From Pseudomonas sp. efr-133-TYG-5 (GTDB taxonomy: Bacteria > Pseudomonadota > Gammaproteobacteria > Pseudomonadales > Pseudomonadaceae), in NCBI RefSeq assembly GCF_030209175.1, contig NZ_JARVSM010000004.1, positions 729,521-793,520 on the forward strand: 64,000 nucleotides of DNA, given 5' to 3'. A program made the position numbers and the translations under genes. Shown in pieces: positions 52,691 to 61,072 of this stretch (position 1 is the first letter of the stretch; the number at the start of each line of letters is the position of its first letter). The notes under the pieces were generated by a model that ran no database searches, was not told the origin of the DNA, and saw only the letters and a program-made list of their open reading frames with translations.

Positions 52691-52741
52691 AGGTGCGTTG
52701 TTCGCACTTGACGGGCATGCTTGATCACGCGGCTGTGCCGC
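52691..52741 (+). promoter_or_regulatory. Two hairpins in the speD 5' region
   Basis: AGGTGCG-TTGTT-CGCACTT (52691-52709) and GCGGC-TGT-GCCGC (52729-52741) lie 22-70 bases before the GTG start of speD. They could be an mRNA leader structure; no known riboswitch was recognised. Confidence 0.35.
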
Positions 52742-52762
52742 ATACATAGAGAGTTTTTAACG

Positions 52763-53557
52763 GTGAAAAGCAAACTCAAGCTCCACGGGTTCAATAACCT
52801 GACAAAGACCTTGAGCTTCAACATCTATGACATCTGCTACGCGGAAACCCCGCAAGACCAGCAGGCCTACGTCGAGTACATCAATCAAGAGTACAACGCC
52901 GAACGCCTGACGCAGATCCTCACGGAAGTTGTCGAAATCATTGGTGCCAACATTCTGAACATTGCCAGTCAGAACTATGAGCCTCAGGGTGCCAGCGTCA
53001 CGATTCTGATCTCGGAAGAACCGGTCACTCCGACCGACAGCCAGATCGAAGAGTCCCCGGGCCCGTTGCCCGAAATCATCCTGGCCCACCTCGACAAGAG
53101 CCACATCACGGTGCACACCTATCCGGAAATCCATCCGGATGCCGGTATTGCCACGTTCCGTGTGGACATCGACGTGTCGACCTGTGGGGTCATTTCACCG
53201 CTCAAAGCGCTCAACTTCCTCATTCACCAGTTCGATTCGGACATCGTGACCGTGGATTACCGTGTGCGCGGCTTCACCCGTGACGTTGAAGGCAACAAGC
53301 ACTTTATCGACCACGAGATCAACTCGATCCAGAACTACCTCTCCGAAGACACCCGCGACGCGTACCAGATGACCGACGTGAACGTGTACCAGGAAAACCT
53401 GTTCCACACCAAAATGCTGCTGAAGAACTTCGAGCTGGATAACTACCTGTTCGGCGACGCCACCAGCAATCTGTCCGCTGAGCAGCGTGCTCAGGTGACC
53501 GAGCGTGTGAAACATGAAATGCTGGAAATCTTCTACGCTCGCAACATGCCGAGCTAA
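52763..53557 (+). CDS. speD: S-adenosylmethionine decarboxylase proenzyme
   Basis: 264 residues from a GTG at 52763 (KSKLKLHGFNNLTKTLSFN follows), the normal length for the class 1 bacterial enzyme. The pyruvoyl-generating cleavage site is K112-S113 in AHLDKSHITVH; the serine becomes the pyruvoyl group. It makes decarboxylated SAM for spermidine synthesis. Monocistronic: it has its own leader and a strong terminator. Confidence 0.96.
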   Translation: MKSKLKLHGFNNLTKTLSFNIYDICYAETPQDQQAYVEYINQEYNAERLTQILTEVVEIIGANILNIASQNYEPQGASVTILISEEPVTPTDSQIEESPGPLPEIILAHLDKSHITVHTYPEIHPDAGIATFRVDIDVSTCGVISPLKALNFLIHQFDSDIVTVDYRVRGFTRDVEGNKHFIDHEINSIQNYLSEDTRDAYQMTDVNVYQENLFHTKMLLKNFELDNYLFGDATSNLSAEQRAQVTERVKHEMLEIFYARNMPS

Positions 53558-53570
53558 GACATCCAGGCAC

Positions 53571-53606
53571 AAAAAAGGCGACTACCTCACGGTAGTCGCC
53601 TTTTTT
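53571..53606 (+). terminator. speD terminator
   Basis: AAAAAAGGCGACTACC, loop TCAC, GGTAGTCGCCTTTTTT: a 16-bp symmetric stem 13 bases after the stop; may serve both strands. Confidence 0.93.
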
Positions 53607-53674
53607 ATTGCCAGAACGCAGGGTCTGAGGAAGCAGGCTTGCCAGCGACGGCGCCCTGTCAGGTGCCCAATCGG

Positions 53675-54322
53675 TCAGATTCGATACGTGCTCTTGGTCA
53701 TTACCTTGGCCAACAGGCTCATGCCGAACTTCACCGGCGCCGGGAAGCGGAAGCCACCTGCATCCAGCGCACTTTCCGCGTGATGCTCTTCATCGATGCG
53801 CATCTGCTCGAGAATCGCCCGGGACTTCTCGTCTGCGGCCGGCAACTGCTCGAGATGTTCGTTCAGGTGTTTGCACACCTGGTGCTCGGTCGCCGCGACG
53901 AAACCGAGGCTGACCTTGTCGCTGATCAGCCCGGCGACCGCGCCGATACCGAATGACATGCCGTAGAACAGCGGATTGAGCACACTGGTGTGGCTGCCCA
54001 GTTGATGGATGCGTTGTTCGCACCAGACCAGATGATCGATCTCTTCTTCGGCAGCGTGCTCCATGGCCTCGCGTACCTGCGGCAGCTTGGCGGTCAGCGC
54101 CTGGCCCTGATACAGCGCCTGGGCACACACTTCGCCGGTATGGTTGATGCGCATCAGGCCGGCGACGTGGCGGGTGTCCTCGTCGCTCATCTGCACATCC
54201 GGCTGGACGATGGCCGGCGACGGACGGTACGGCTGGCCGCTGAACGGCAGCAAAGTGCGCATCGCGGCATCGGCTTGCAGCAGAAGACGGTCAATCGGCG
54301 AGTAGTGACGTTGGGTAGTCAT
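53675..54322 (-). CDS. coq7: 3-demethoxyubiquinol 3-hydroxylase Coq7
   Basis: 215 residues, di-iron carboxylate hydroxylase. Two E-x-x-H repeats are visible: AEEEIDHLVWCEQRIHQLG and RIDEEHHAESALDAGG, with a further Glu in NHTGEVCAQALYQGQ. It performs the penultimate step of ubiquinone synthesis. Used in place of UbiF in Pseudomonas. Ends convergent to speD. Confidence 0.95.
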   Translation of the reverse strand: MTTQRHYSPIDRLLLQADAAMRTLLPFSGQPYRPSPAIVQPDVQMSDEDTRHVAGLMRINHTGEVCAQALYQGQALTAKLPQVREAMEHAAEEEIDHLVWCEQRIHQLGSHTSVLNPLFYGMSFGIGAVAGLISDKVSLGFVAATEHQVCKHLNEHLEQLPAADEKSRAILEQMRIDEEHHAESALDAGGFRFPAPVKFGMSLLAKVMTKSTYRI

Positions 54323-54464
54323 GCTGACCTCCGGGAAGAATCTCGGCGGCCAGTTTAACCGAATCGGCCGGGGAAGGTTTGCGCTGGGTCATTTGCGGCC
54401 GGGTGGCGCTTGTTCGCTGGATGCAGGAGTTGCCGACGGCGGCTCCTGCACAGGTTGCTGTGAA

Positions 54465-54803
54465 TCAGCCCGGCGGCCAGTTCATCTGGCGTTGCCCGAG
54501 TACGTGCATATGAATGTGGTAGACGGTCTGCCCGCCTTTTTCATTGCAGTTCATCACGACCCGGAAGCCTTCCTCGCAACCCAGTTCCAGTGCCAGACGC
54601 TGGGCGGTGAACAGGATGTGCCCGGCCAGTGCCTTGTCATCTTCGGTCAGGTCGTTGAGGGTGCGCACCGGTTTCTTCGGGATCACCAGGAAGTGCACCG
54701 GTGCCTGTGGGGCGATGTCGTGGAACGCCAGAACCTGGTCGTCCTCGTAAATGATGTTGGCCGGGATTTCCCGGTTGATGATCTTGGTGAACAGAGTATC
54801 CAC
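54465..54803 (-). CDS. HIT family nucleotide-binding protein (HinT-like)
   Basis: 112 residues from a GTG at 54803, chosen because a GGAG lies about 9 bases upstream and family proteins begin (M)DTLFTKIINREIPANI; the open frame extends 14 codons. The histidine triad YHIHMHVLG is intact, followed by a C-terminal W-P-P-G as in HinT. Members hydrolyse purine nucleoside phosphoramidates and acyl-adenylates. Confidence 0.93.
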   Translation of the reverse strand: MDTLFTKIINREIPANIIYEDDQVLAFHDIAPQAPVHFLVIPKKPVRTLNDLTEDDKALAGHILFTAQRLALELGCEEGFRVVMNCNEKGGQTVYHIHMHVLGQRQMNWPPG

Positions 54804-54876
54804 TGCTGTTTTCTCCGTTGTGGGGGCTGGCCTGAGTGTACTCACGGGGGATGAGCCCGCCCAGTGTTTTACTGCT

Positions 54877-55665
54877 TCAGCGCGGGCAATGCGCCTTGTT
54901 GACCATGCCCACGACGGTGCGATTGAGCCAGCGCGAACCGAACCGTGGCAGAAAGGCGAACCAGCGATTCAGTCGCCCGGGAATAATGATCGCGCGGTTT
55001 TTGTCCAGGGCGCGCACGGTGTACAGCGCCACTTCCTCGGGGCTCATCAACAAGCGGCTGGTGTCGAGCTTGGCGGTGTCCATTTGGGCGGTGCGGAAGA
55101 ACGCGGTACGGGTCGGGCCAGGGCAGAGCACCGAGACCTTTACCGCACATTTCTTCAGCTCCACCCGCAGGGCTTCGGAGAAGTGCAGTACATAGGCCTT
55201 GCTGGCGTAGTAAGTGCTCATCCACGGGCCGGGATTGAAGGCCGCGACGGAGGCCACGTTGAGAATCTGCCCGCCGCCCTGCAGCGCCATGCTGTTGCCG
55301 ATGGCGTGGCACAGGCGCGTCAGGGCAAGGATGTTGACTTCGATCAGATCCTGCTCGGTCATCCAGTCCTGGGCCAGGAACGGGCCGCAGGTGCCAATGC
55401 CGGCGCAATTGACCAGCAGGTCGATCTGCCGGTCGCCTTCTTCCAGCTCCAGCAGGAAACCGGACAGGCGCAACGGTTCGCCGAGGTCGCAGGCGCGAAA
55501 CAGCACCTCGACGCCGAAGCGCTGAGTCAGTTCGATCGCGATGCTTTCCAGCTGATCACGCTGGCGGGCCACCAGAATCAGGCTGCGACCCCGGCGTGCC
55601 AGGGCTTCGGCCATGGCCAGGCCGATGCCGCTGGAGGCGCCGGTGATCAGAGCGTAACGGGTCAT
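54877..55665 (-). CDS. Short-chain dehydrogenase/reductase
   Basis: 262 residues from ATG 55665 with GGAG 6 bases upstream. NAD(P) site ALITGASSGIGLAMAEALA, NCAG at VNCAGIG, catalytic Ser in NVASVAAF and Y-x-x-x-K in STYYASKAYVLHFSEAL. The C-terminal RWFAFLPRFGSRWLNRTVV suggests the membrane-associated, fatty-acid/aldehyde type of classical SDR. Substrate unknown. Confidence 0.88.
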   Translation of the reverse strand: MTRYALITGASSGIGLAMAEALARRGRSLILVARQRDQLESIAIELTQRFGVEVLFRACDLGEPLRLSGFLLELEEGDRQIDLLVNCAGIGTCGPFLAQDWMTEQDLIEVNILALTRLCHAIGNSMALQGGGQILNVASVAAFNPGPWMSTYYASKAYVLHFSEALRVELKKCAVKVSVLCPGPTRTAFFRTAQMDTAKLDTSRLLMSPEEVALYTVRALDKNRAIIIPGRLNRWFAFLPRFGSRWLNRTVVGMVNKAHCPR

Positions 55666-55726
55666 GCAATTCTCCATCGCAACAGCTGCGCGTCGTCGAC
55701 GCAGGTGTCGCGACGGGAAGCGCTGT

Positions 55727-56692
55727 TCATTCTTTCGCAGAGTCTACAGGGGGCTGGGCTTCTTCGGCTGCCTCGTCCGGCGAAATCGCCGGCTCGGTCT
55801 CGACGTCGACTTCATCGGCGGTCACCGACCCGCTTTCGTAGCTGCTTTCCAGGTTGCTTTCATATTCCTGCTGGATGGCCGAGATGCCGCCGACCATCGC
55901 GCCGACAAAAAACAGCCCGATCACCACGATCCACAACGAGCACAGAACCTTGACGGCGGTGCTGTTGGGCGGCGGTGGCGGGCCGTAGCGGTTGGCGACG
56001 TTGCTGCCAGGGACGACCATCATCACCAGCGGGAAGAAACTGCCGAGGAACGGCACCAGGTTGAGCAGCCACAGCCAGCCTGACCAGCCAATATCGTGCA
56101 GGCGCTGCACGCTGAACATGATGCTGACGATCATGAAGCCGAGGAACAGGAAGAAGGCGAAGATGCCGCCGATGATCAGCCCGGTGGTGGAGTCGGCGCT
56201 GACCAGGCCGAGGCCGATCAGGGCAAACACGCCAATGATCGGCATGGTCACCAGGCTCAATACCATCGACCACGCCAGGAAGCGCAGGCGGCCGATCCGG
56301 CCTTCGACGCCGAATGGCTTGAGGATGGAAAACTCGGCCTGGGTCTCGCCGACGTGCGCCCGGGGTGGCGCGTAGGGTGAGCTGGGTTCCATGACCGGGG
56401 CTGCAGCTGCGGCTGCGGGAGCGTGGTCGTGAACGTCCGACAGATTCAGCTCGATGGCGGTTTCCGTCTCGATTCGCGCATCGATCCCGGTTTTGCCGAG
56501 GGCTTGCAGATAGGTCTGTGCATCGCTGTGGGACAGATCGCGTTTCAGTGCAACGGTGCGGCCGTTGAACAGGCGCTCGATGGCGGCGACATCGCTTTTG
56601 AACAGTTCAGCCAGGTTGAGTTTGGCTGTGGTGATATCGACACCGGGCTGTAGAGCTCCGTCGAAAACGATCTTGTAGCGCGGTTCGCTCAT
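55727..56692 (-). CDS. DUF805 domain membrane protein
   Basis: 321 residues. An N-terminal soluble domain (about 1-90, YKIVFDGALQPGVDITTAKL ... ALGKTGIDARIE) resembles a small regulatory or ribosome-hibernation-like fold seen before DUF805. An alanine/proline linker follows. Four or five hydrophobic spans (about 130-280) include VQRLHDIGWSGWLWLLNLVP, the R-x-x-D-x-x-x-x-G-W hallmark of DUF805. An acidic tail (E/D-rich, 285-321) is probably cytoplasmic. Function unknown. Confidence 0.82.
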   Translation of the reverse strand: MSEPRYKIVFDGALQPGVDITTAKLNLAELFKSDVAAIERLFNGRTVALKRDLSHSDAQTYLQALGKTGIDARIETETAIELNLSDVHDHAPAAAAAAPVMEPSSPYAPPRAHVGETQAEFSILKPFGVEGRIGRLRFLAWSMVLSLVTMPIIGVFALIGLGLVSADSTTGLIIGGIFAFFLFLGFMIVSIMFSVQRLHDIGWSGWLWLLNLVPFLGSFFPLVMMVVPGSNVANRYGPPPPPNSTAVKVLCSLWIVVIGLFFVGAMVGGISAIQQEYESNLESSYESGSVTADEVDVETEPAISPDEAAEEAQPPVDSAKE

Positions 56693-56785
56693 GGGCGAGG
56701 CATCCTTGTCGCGAGTTGAGTTGAAAGCAAAAGTGTTGCAGTGCGCCAGTGTAAGGCCGGCCAGTGTGAAACTGGCCGGATTTTT

Positions 56786-57754
56786 TCAGCGCGGCCAGCG
56801 TTTCGGCAGCTCGGCGGCGCGCACCAGGGCCTGGCGATACTCCGTATCGAGGCGGGCGACCAGTTGATCGACACTCGGCAGATCATCGATATCGCCAACG
56901 CCCTGGCCGGCGGACCATACGGTTTTCCAGGCCTTGGCTTCGTCGTTGATCGGCTTCAGTTTGTCGCCGAAATTGACTTCGCCCCGGCCTTGCAGCGCAG
57001 CCGTGTCGAAACCGGCGGCTTGCAGGCTCTGGCGCATGAAACTGGCCGGTACTCCGGACACGGCAGGAGTATGAATGATGTCGGCCGCTTTCGCAGTCAG
57101 CAACATCTGCTTGTAGGCGTCAGGCGCATGACTTTCGCTGGTGCCGATAAATCGCGTGCCGAAGTAGGCCAGATCCGCACCGAGCAGTTGGGCGGCAAGA
57201 ATCTCATGGCCGTGGTTCAAACATCCTGCAAGCAGCAGGGTTTTATCGAAGAATTGACGGATCTCGGCGATCAGCGCGAACGGGCTCCAGGTCCCGGCAT
57301 GCCCGCCGGCGCCGGCCGCGACGGCGATCAAGCCATCGACACCGGCCTCGGCGGCCTTCTCGGCGTGTCGGCGGGTGGTGACGTCGTGAAATACCAGACC
57401 ACCGTAGCTGTGCACGGCATCGACCAGTTCCTTCACCGCGCCGAGGCTGGTGATGACGATCGGCACCTTGTGCTCGACGCAGATCGCCAGATCGGCCTGC
57501 AGGCGCGGGTTGCTGTTGTGCACGATCAGGTTCACCGCGTACGGCGCAGGGTTTTCCAGTGCCGCCAGGCCGGCCTCGATCTCTTCCAGCCAGGCCTTGA
57601 AGCCGCTGCTTTCGCGCTGGTTCAGCGCCGGGAAGCTGCCGACCACGCCATTACGGCAGCAGGCGAGCACCAGTTGCGGGTTGGAAATCAGAAACATCGG
57701 CGCTGCCACCACGGGCAGGCGCAGGCGTTGATCGAGCAGAGCGGGCAGCGACAT
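56786..57754 (-). CDS. Nitronate monooxygenase family flavoprotein
   Basis: 322 residues, 2-nitropropane-dioxygenase-type TIM barrel. LPVVAAPMFLISNPQLVLAC, GLIAVAAGAGGHAGTWSPFA (FMN phosphate loop and the active-site His) and LAYFGTRFIGTSES are family motifs. It would oxidise nitronates such as propionate-3-nitronate or act as an NAD(P)H:quinone reductase; the motif set fits class I NMO. It lies 31 bases after hemJ in the same direction. Confidence 0.87.
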   Translation of the reverse strand: MSLPALLDQRLRLPVVAAPMFLISNPQLVLACCRNGVVGSFPALNQRESSGFKAWLEEIEAGLAALENPAPYAVNLIVHNSNPRLQADLAICVEHKVPIVITSLGAVKELVDAVHSYGGLVFHDVTTRRHAEKAAEAGVDGLIAVAAGAGGHAGTWSPFALIAEIRQFFDKTLLLAGCLNHGHEILAAQLLGADLAYFGTRFIGTSESHAPDAYKQMLLTAKAADIIHTPAVSGVPASFMRQSLQAAGFDTAALQGRGEVNFGDKLKPINDEAKAWKTVWSAGQGVGDIDDLPSVDQLVARLDTEYRQALVRAAELPKRWPR

Positions 57755-57785
57755 CGGAAGTACCCCAGGCAGTTGTGCGTATGAG

Positions 57786-58214
57786 TTAGAACGGCTTGAC
57801 CACGACCAGAATTACGATAGCCAGCAATATCAGAACCGGGACTTCATTGAACCAGCGATAAAAGACATGGCTGCGGGTGTTTTCGCCACGGGCGAAACGT
57901 TTGACCTGCGCGCCGCACATGTGGTGATAACCGATCAGCAGCACGACCAGGGTCAGTTTGGCGTGAATCCAGCCACCCATGCTGAAGATGCCCGGATTGA
58001 GGTAGATCAGCCAGCCGCCGAAGATCAGCGTGGCGATCATCGCCGGGCCCATGATGCCGCGATACAGCTTGCGCTCCATGATGCTGAAGCGGTCCTTGCT
58101 GATCGCGTCTTCACTTTGCGCGTGATAAACGAACAGCCGCGGCAGGTAGAACAGGCCGGCAAACCAGCACACGACGCTGACGATATGAAACGCTTTGATC
58201 CACAGATAGAGCAT
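57786..58214 (-). CDS. hemJ: Protoporphyrinogen oxidase HemJ
   Basis: 142 residues from ATG 58214 (LYLWIKAFHIVSVVCWFAGL); 7 upstream codons are open. Four membrane spans with conserved His in AFHIVS, Arg in LPRLFVYHA and Lys in HAKLTLVVLLIGYHHM mark the HemJ/UPF0093 family. It oxidises protoporphyrinogen IX to protoporphyrin IX in haem synthesis. Divergent from argC. Confidence 0.92.
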   Translation of the reverse strand: MLYLWIKAFHIVSVVCWFAGLFYLPRLFVYHAQSEDAISKDRFSIMERKLYRGIMGPAMIATLIFGGWLIYLNPGIFSMGGWIHAKLTLVVLLIGYHHMCGAQVKRFARGENTRSHVFYRWFNEVPVLILLAIVILVVVKPF

Positions 58215-58348
58215 TTTGGTTATTCCCAGGTTCACGGTAGGCCGGATAGTAGAGGCTTGAGCGTCCGCACGTCACCTTGACGGTTGTCGCAGGCGCGCGC
58301 GGCCCCTATTATCGACGGCTTTCCAGTGGGTTCGTTGAGGGCAGGTTT

Positions 58349-59383
58349 ATGGTCAAGGTCGGTATCGTCGGCGGCACGGGTTACACCGGTGTCGAACTGC
58401 TGCGTCTGTTGGCACAGCATCCGCAGGCAGAAGTGGTTGTCATCACTTCCCGATCCGAGGCCGGTCTGGCCGTGGCTGACCTGTATCCGAACCTGCGCGG
58501 CCACTACGACGGCCTGGCGTTCAGCGTGCCGGACACCAAGACCCTGGGCGCCTGCGACGTGGTGTTCTTCGCCACGCCGCACGGTGTCGCCCATGCCCTG
58601 GCCGGCGAGCTGCTGGCGGCGGGCACCAAGGTCATCGATCTGTCGGCGGACTTCCGTCTGCAGGACGCCGAGGAATGGGCCAAGTGGTACGGCCAGCCGC
58701 ACGGCGCGCCAGCGCTGCTCGACGAAGCGGTCTACGGTCTGCCGGAAGTCAATCGCGAGCAGATCAAGAAAGCCCGCCTGATCGCGGTGCCGGGTTGCTA
58801 CCCGACGGCCACGCAACTGGGTTTCCTGCCGCTGCTGGAGGCTGGCCTGGCCGATACGTCCCGTCTGATTGCCGACTGCAAGTCCGGCGTCAGCGGTGCC
58901 GGTCGTGGTGCCGCGGTCGGCTCGCTGTACTCCGAGACGTCGGAAAGCATGAAGGCCTACGCGGTGAAAGGTCACCGTCACCTGCCGGAAATTCGCCAAG
59001 GCCTGCGTCGCGCTGCCGGTAAAGACGTCGGCCTGACCTTCGTCCCGCACCTGACGCCAATGATTCGTGGCATTCACTCCACGCTCTACGCGACCGTGGC
59101 TGATCGTTCGGTGGATCTGCAGGCGCTGTTCGAAAAGCGTTATGCCAACGAGCCGTTCGTCGACGTGATGCCGGCCGGCAGCCACCCGGAAACCCGCAGC
59201 GTGCGTGGTGCCAACGTCTGCCGTATCGCCGTGCACCGTCCGCAGGATGGCGATCTGGTGGTGGTGCTGTCGGTGATCGACAACCTGGTCAAAGGGGCGT
59301 CGGGACAAGCCGTGCAGAACCTGAACATCCTGTTCGGTCTGGATGAGCGCCTGGGCCTGTCCCATGCGGGCATGCTGCCGTAA
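58349..59383 (+). CDS. argC: N-acetyl-gamma-glutamyl-phosphate reductase
   Basis: 344 residues from ATG 58349; the frame is open 24 codons upstream, with no likeness. NADP site VGIVGGTGYTGVELLRLL; catalytic Cys in AVPGCYPTATQLG; His in GHRHLPEI. Third step of arginine synthesis. It stands alone with a terminator behind it. Confidence 0.96.
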   Translation: MVKVGIVGGTGYTGVELLRLLAQHPQAEVVVITSRSEAGLAVADLYPNLRGHYDGLAFSVPDTKTLGACDVVFFATPHGVAHALAGELLAAGTKVIDLSADFRLQDAEEWAKWYGQPHGAPALLDEAVYGLPEVNREQIKKARLIAVPGCYPTATQLGFLPLLEAGLADTSRLIADCKSGVSGAGRGAAVGSLYSETSESMKAYAVKGHRHLPEIRQGLRRAAGKDVGLTFVPHLTPMIRGIHSTLYATVADRSVDLQALFEKRYANEPFVDVMPAGSHPETRSVRGANVCRIAVHRPQDGDLVVVLSVIDNLVKGASGQAVQNLNILFGLDERLGLSHAGMLP

Positions 59384-59399
59384 CGCGTTATCCCGGACA

Positions 59400-59430
59400 G
59401 CAAAAAGGCCCGTCGAACGGGCCTTTTTGC
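59400..59430 (+). terminator. argC terminator
   Basis: GCAAAAAGGCCCGT, loop CGA, ACGGGCCTTTTTGC: perfect 14-bp stem 16 bases beyond the argC stop. Confidence 0.92.
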
Positions 59431-59470
59431 ATTCTGTGCAGTTGATCGGGTTTATTGATATACCGTAACA

Positions 59471-59523
59471 ATAGTTGACCGATTTTCTAGGACAAGCGGA
59501 TAATGCGCGTCATCACGCATTAT
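59471..59523 (+). promoter_or_regulatory. erpA promoter with IscR-like half-site
   Basis: TTGACC (59475-59480), 18 bases, GATAAT (59499-59504). ATAGTTGAC at 59471-59479 fits the left half of the IscR type 1 consensus (ATASYYGAC) and overlaps the -35; the right half is poor. ATAATGCG/CGCATTAT (59500-59507, 59516-59523) forms a dyad over the -10. Confidence 0.5.
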
Positions 59524-59551
59524 GGCGGCGTAACGCCGGGAGATAGTCAGC

Positions 59552-59902
59552 ATGAGCGTCGAATCCTTCACCCCCACGGCTTTGCAATTCACCCAGGGTG
59601 CCGCGCACAAGGTGAAGAGCCTGGTCGATGAAGAGGGGAATGATCGCTTGAAGCTGCGCGTATTCGTTACGGGCGGCGGTTGTTCAGGGTTTCAGTATGG
59701 CTTCACCTTCGATGAAGATGTGGCCGAAGACGACACCATCGTCGAGCGCGAAGGCGTCAGTCTGGTGGTTGATCCGATGAGCTTCCAGTACCTGGCCGGT
59801 GCCGAGGTGGATTATCAGGAAGGTCTGGAAGGTTCGCGTTTCGTGATCAAGAACCCGAACGCTACCACGACCTGTGGTTGCGGCTCTTCGTTCTCGATCT
59901 GA
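59552..59902 (+). CDS. erpA: Iron-sulfur cluster insertion protein ErpA
   Basis: 116 residues, A-type carrier. The three cluster-binding cysteines are in GGGCSGFQYG and TTCGCGSSFSI. It receives Fe-S clusters from the ISC scaffold and passes them to targets such as IspG/IspH. GGGAG precedes the ATG. Single gene between terminators. Confidence 0.95.
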   Translation: MSVESFTPTALQFTQGAAHKVKSLVDEEGNDRLKLRVFVTGGGCSGFQYGFTFDEDVAEDDTIVEREGVSLVVDPMSFQYLAGAEVDYQEGLEGSRFVIKNPNATTTCGCGSSFSI

Positions 59903-59923
59903 TCGCACGTCACGGCCAATACG

Positions 59924-59961
59924 AAAACGCCGCAGGACCTCACGGTTCTGCGGCGTTTTTT
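59924..59961 (+). terminator. erpA terminator
   Basis: AAAACGCCGCAG, a 12-base loop that can itself pair (GACC...GGTT), CTGCGGCGTTTTTT. Located 21 bases after erpA; on the other strand it lies just beyond the anmK stop. Confidence 0.9.
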
Positions 59962-59977
59962 GTTGTCGGCGTTTTGC

Positions 59978-61069
59978 TCAGTTGGGGTAGATCGCGCCGA
60001 GCACGCGCAAGCCGTTGGCGCCGGTGACACTGGGGCGATTGGCGGCGATGCCTTCCAGGCAACAGTGAGCCAGCCAGGCGAAGGCCATGGCTTCGACCCA
60101 GTCCGGATCGACGCCGTAGGTCGCGGTGCTGGCCACCTTGGCGTTCGGCAGCAGGCTGGCCAAGCGTTGCATCAGGGCATTGTTATGCGCGCCGCCGCCG
60201 CAAACCAACAGTTCCTCAGTGTCCGCCTGCGCACTCTGCAGTGATTCAATGATCGTCAGCGCCGTCAGTTCCAGCAGCGTCGCCTGCACGTTTTGCGCTG
60301 CGAAACCTGGCAGGCGGGCCAGGTGCTGCTCCAGCCACGCCAGGTTGAACACCTCGCGACCCGTGCTTTTCGGGCCTTTGGTCAGGAAGAACGGATCGCC
60401 GAGCAGCGCCTTGAGCAGCGCAGGCTCAACGGTGCCGCTGGCGGCCCATTGGCCGCCGCGGTCGTAATTCTCTCCGCGCTGCCGGTGAATCCAGGCATCC
60501 ATCAGCACATTCCCGGGGCCACAGTCGAAACCGGCTACAGGCTTGTTCGTCTCGATCAGGCTGAGATTGCTGAAACCGCCGACATTGAGCACCGCACGGC
60601 GGCCGCGACGCTCTTCGAACAACGTCTCATGAAAGGCCGGCACCAGCGGGGCGCCCTGGCCGCCGGCAGCGACATCACGGCTGCGGAAGTCGCTGACGAC
60701 GGTGATGCCGGTCAGCTCCGTGAGCAGGGCAGGGTTGCCGATCTGCACGGTGAAGCCGCGTGCCGGTTCGTGGCGAATGGTCTGGCCGTGGCTGCCGATC
60801 GCGCGAATGGCTGGGGGCTGGAGTTGCTGTTGTTCGAGGAGGGTATGAATGCCCTGCGCGGCGAGTTTCACCCAGTTCTGCTGGGCAATGGCCGAGCGGG
60901 CGATCTCGTCCGGGCCGCTGGCGCACAAGCCAAGCAGCTCGGCGCGCAGGGAGTCGGGCATGGGGATGTAGTGGGTGGCGATCAGCTTGATCGCCGAAGT
61001 CTGCTCGATCAGGGCGATGTCCAGCCCGTCGAGACTGGTGCCGGACATCACGCCGATATACAGAGCCAT
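59978..61069 (-). CDS. anmK: Anhydro-N-acetylmuramic acid kinase
   Basis: 363 residues. IGVMSGTSLDGLDIALIE is the phosphate-binding start of the family; GSHGQTIRHEP and CGGGAHNNALMQRL are also conserved. It cleaves and phosphorylates 1,6-anhydroMurNAc to MurNAc-6-phosphate in wall recycling; in Pseudomonas MupP then gives MurNAc for AmgK-MurU, also encoded in this window. It starts 3 bases after the M23 peptidase stop, so the two wall-turnover genes are co-transcribed. Confidence 0.95.
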   Translation of the reverse strand: MALYIGVMSGTSLDGLDIALIEQTSAIKLIATHYIPMPDSLRAELLGLCASGPDEIARSAIAQQNWVKLAAQGIHTLLEQQQLQPPAIRAIGSHGQTIRHEPARGFTVQIGNPALLTELTGITVVSDFRSRDVAAGGQGAPLVPAFHETLFEERRGRRAVLNVGGFSNLSLIETNKPVAGFDCGPGNVLMDAWIHRQRGENYDRGGQWAASGTVEPALLKALLGDPFFLTKGPKSTGREVFNLAWLEQHLARLPGFAAQNVQATLLELTALTIIESLQSAQADTEELLVCGGGAHNNALMQRLASLLPNAKVASTATYGVDPDWVEAMAFAWLAHCCLEGIAANRPSVTGANGLRVLGAIYPN

Positions 61070-61072
61070 GGC

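Noticed and set aside
54323..54464. Possible gene or small RNA between the HIT gene and coq7
   Set aside because: Short gap with only an imperfect GCTCCTGCA-type palindrome; no promoter-terminator pair.
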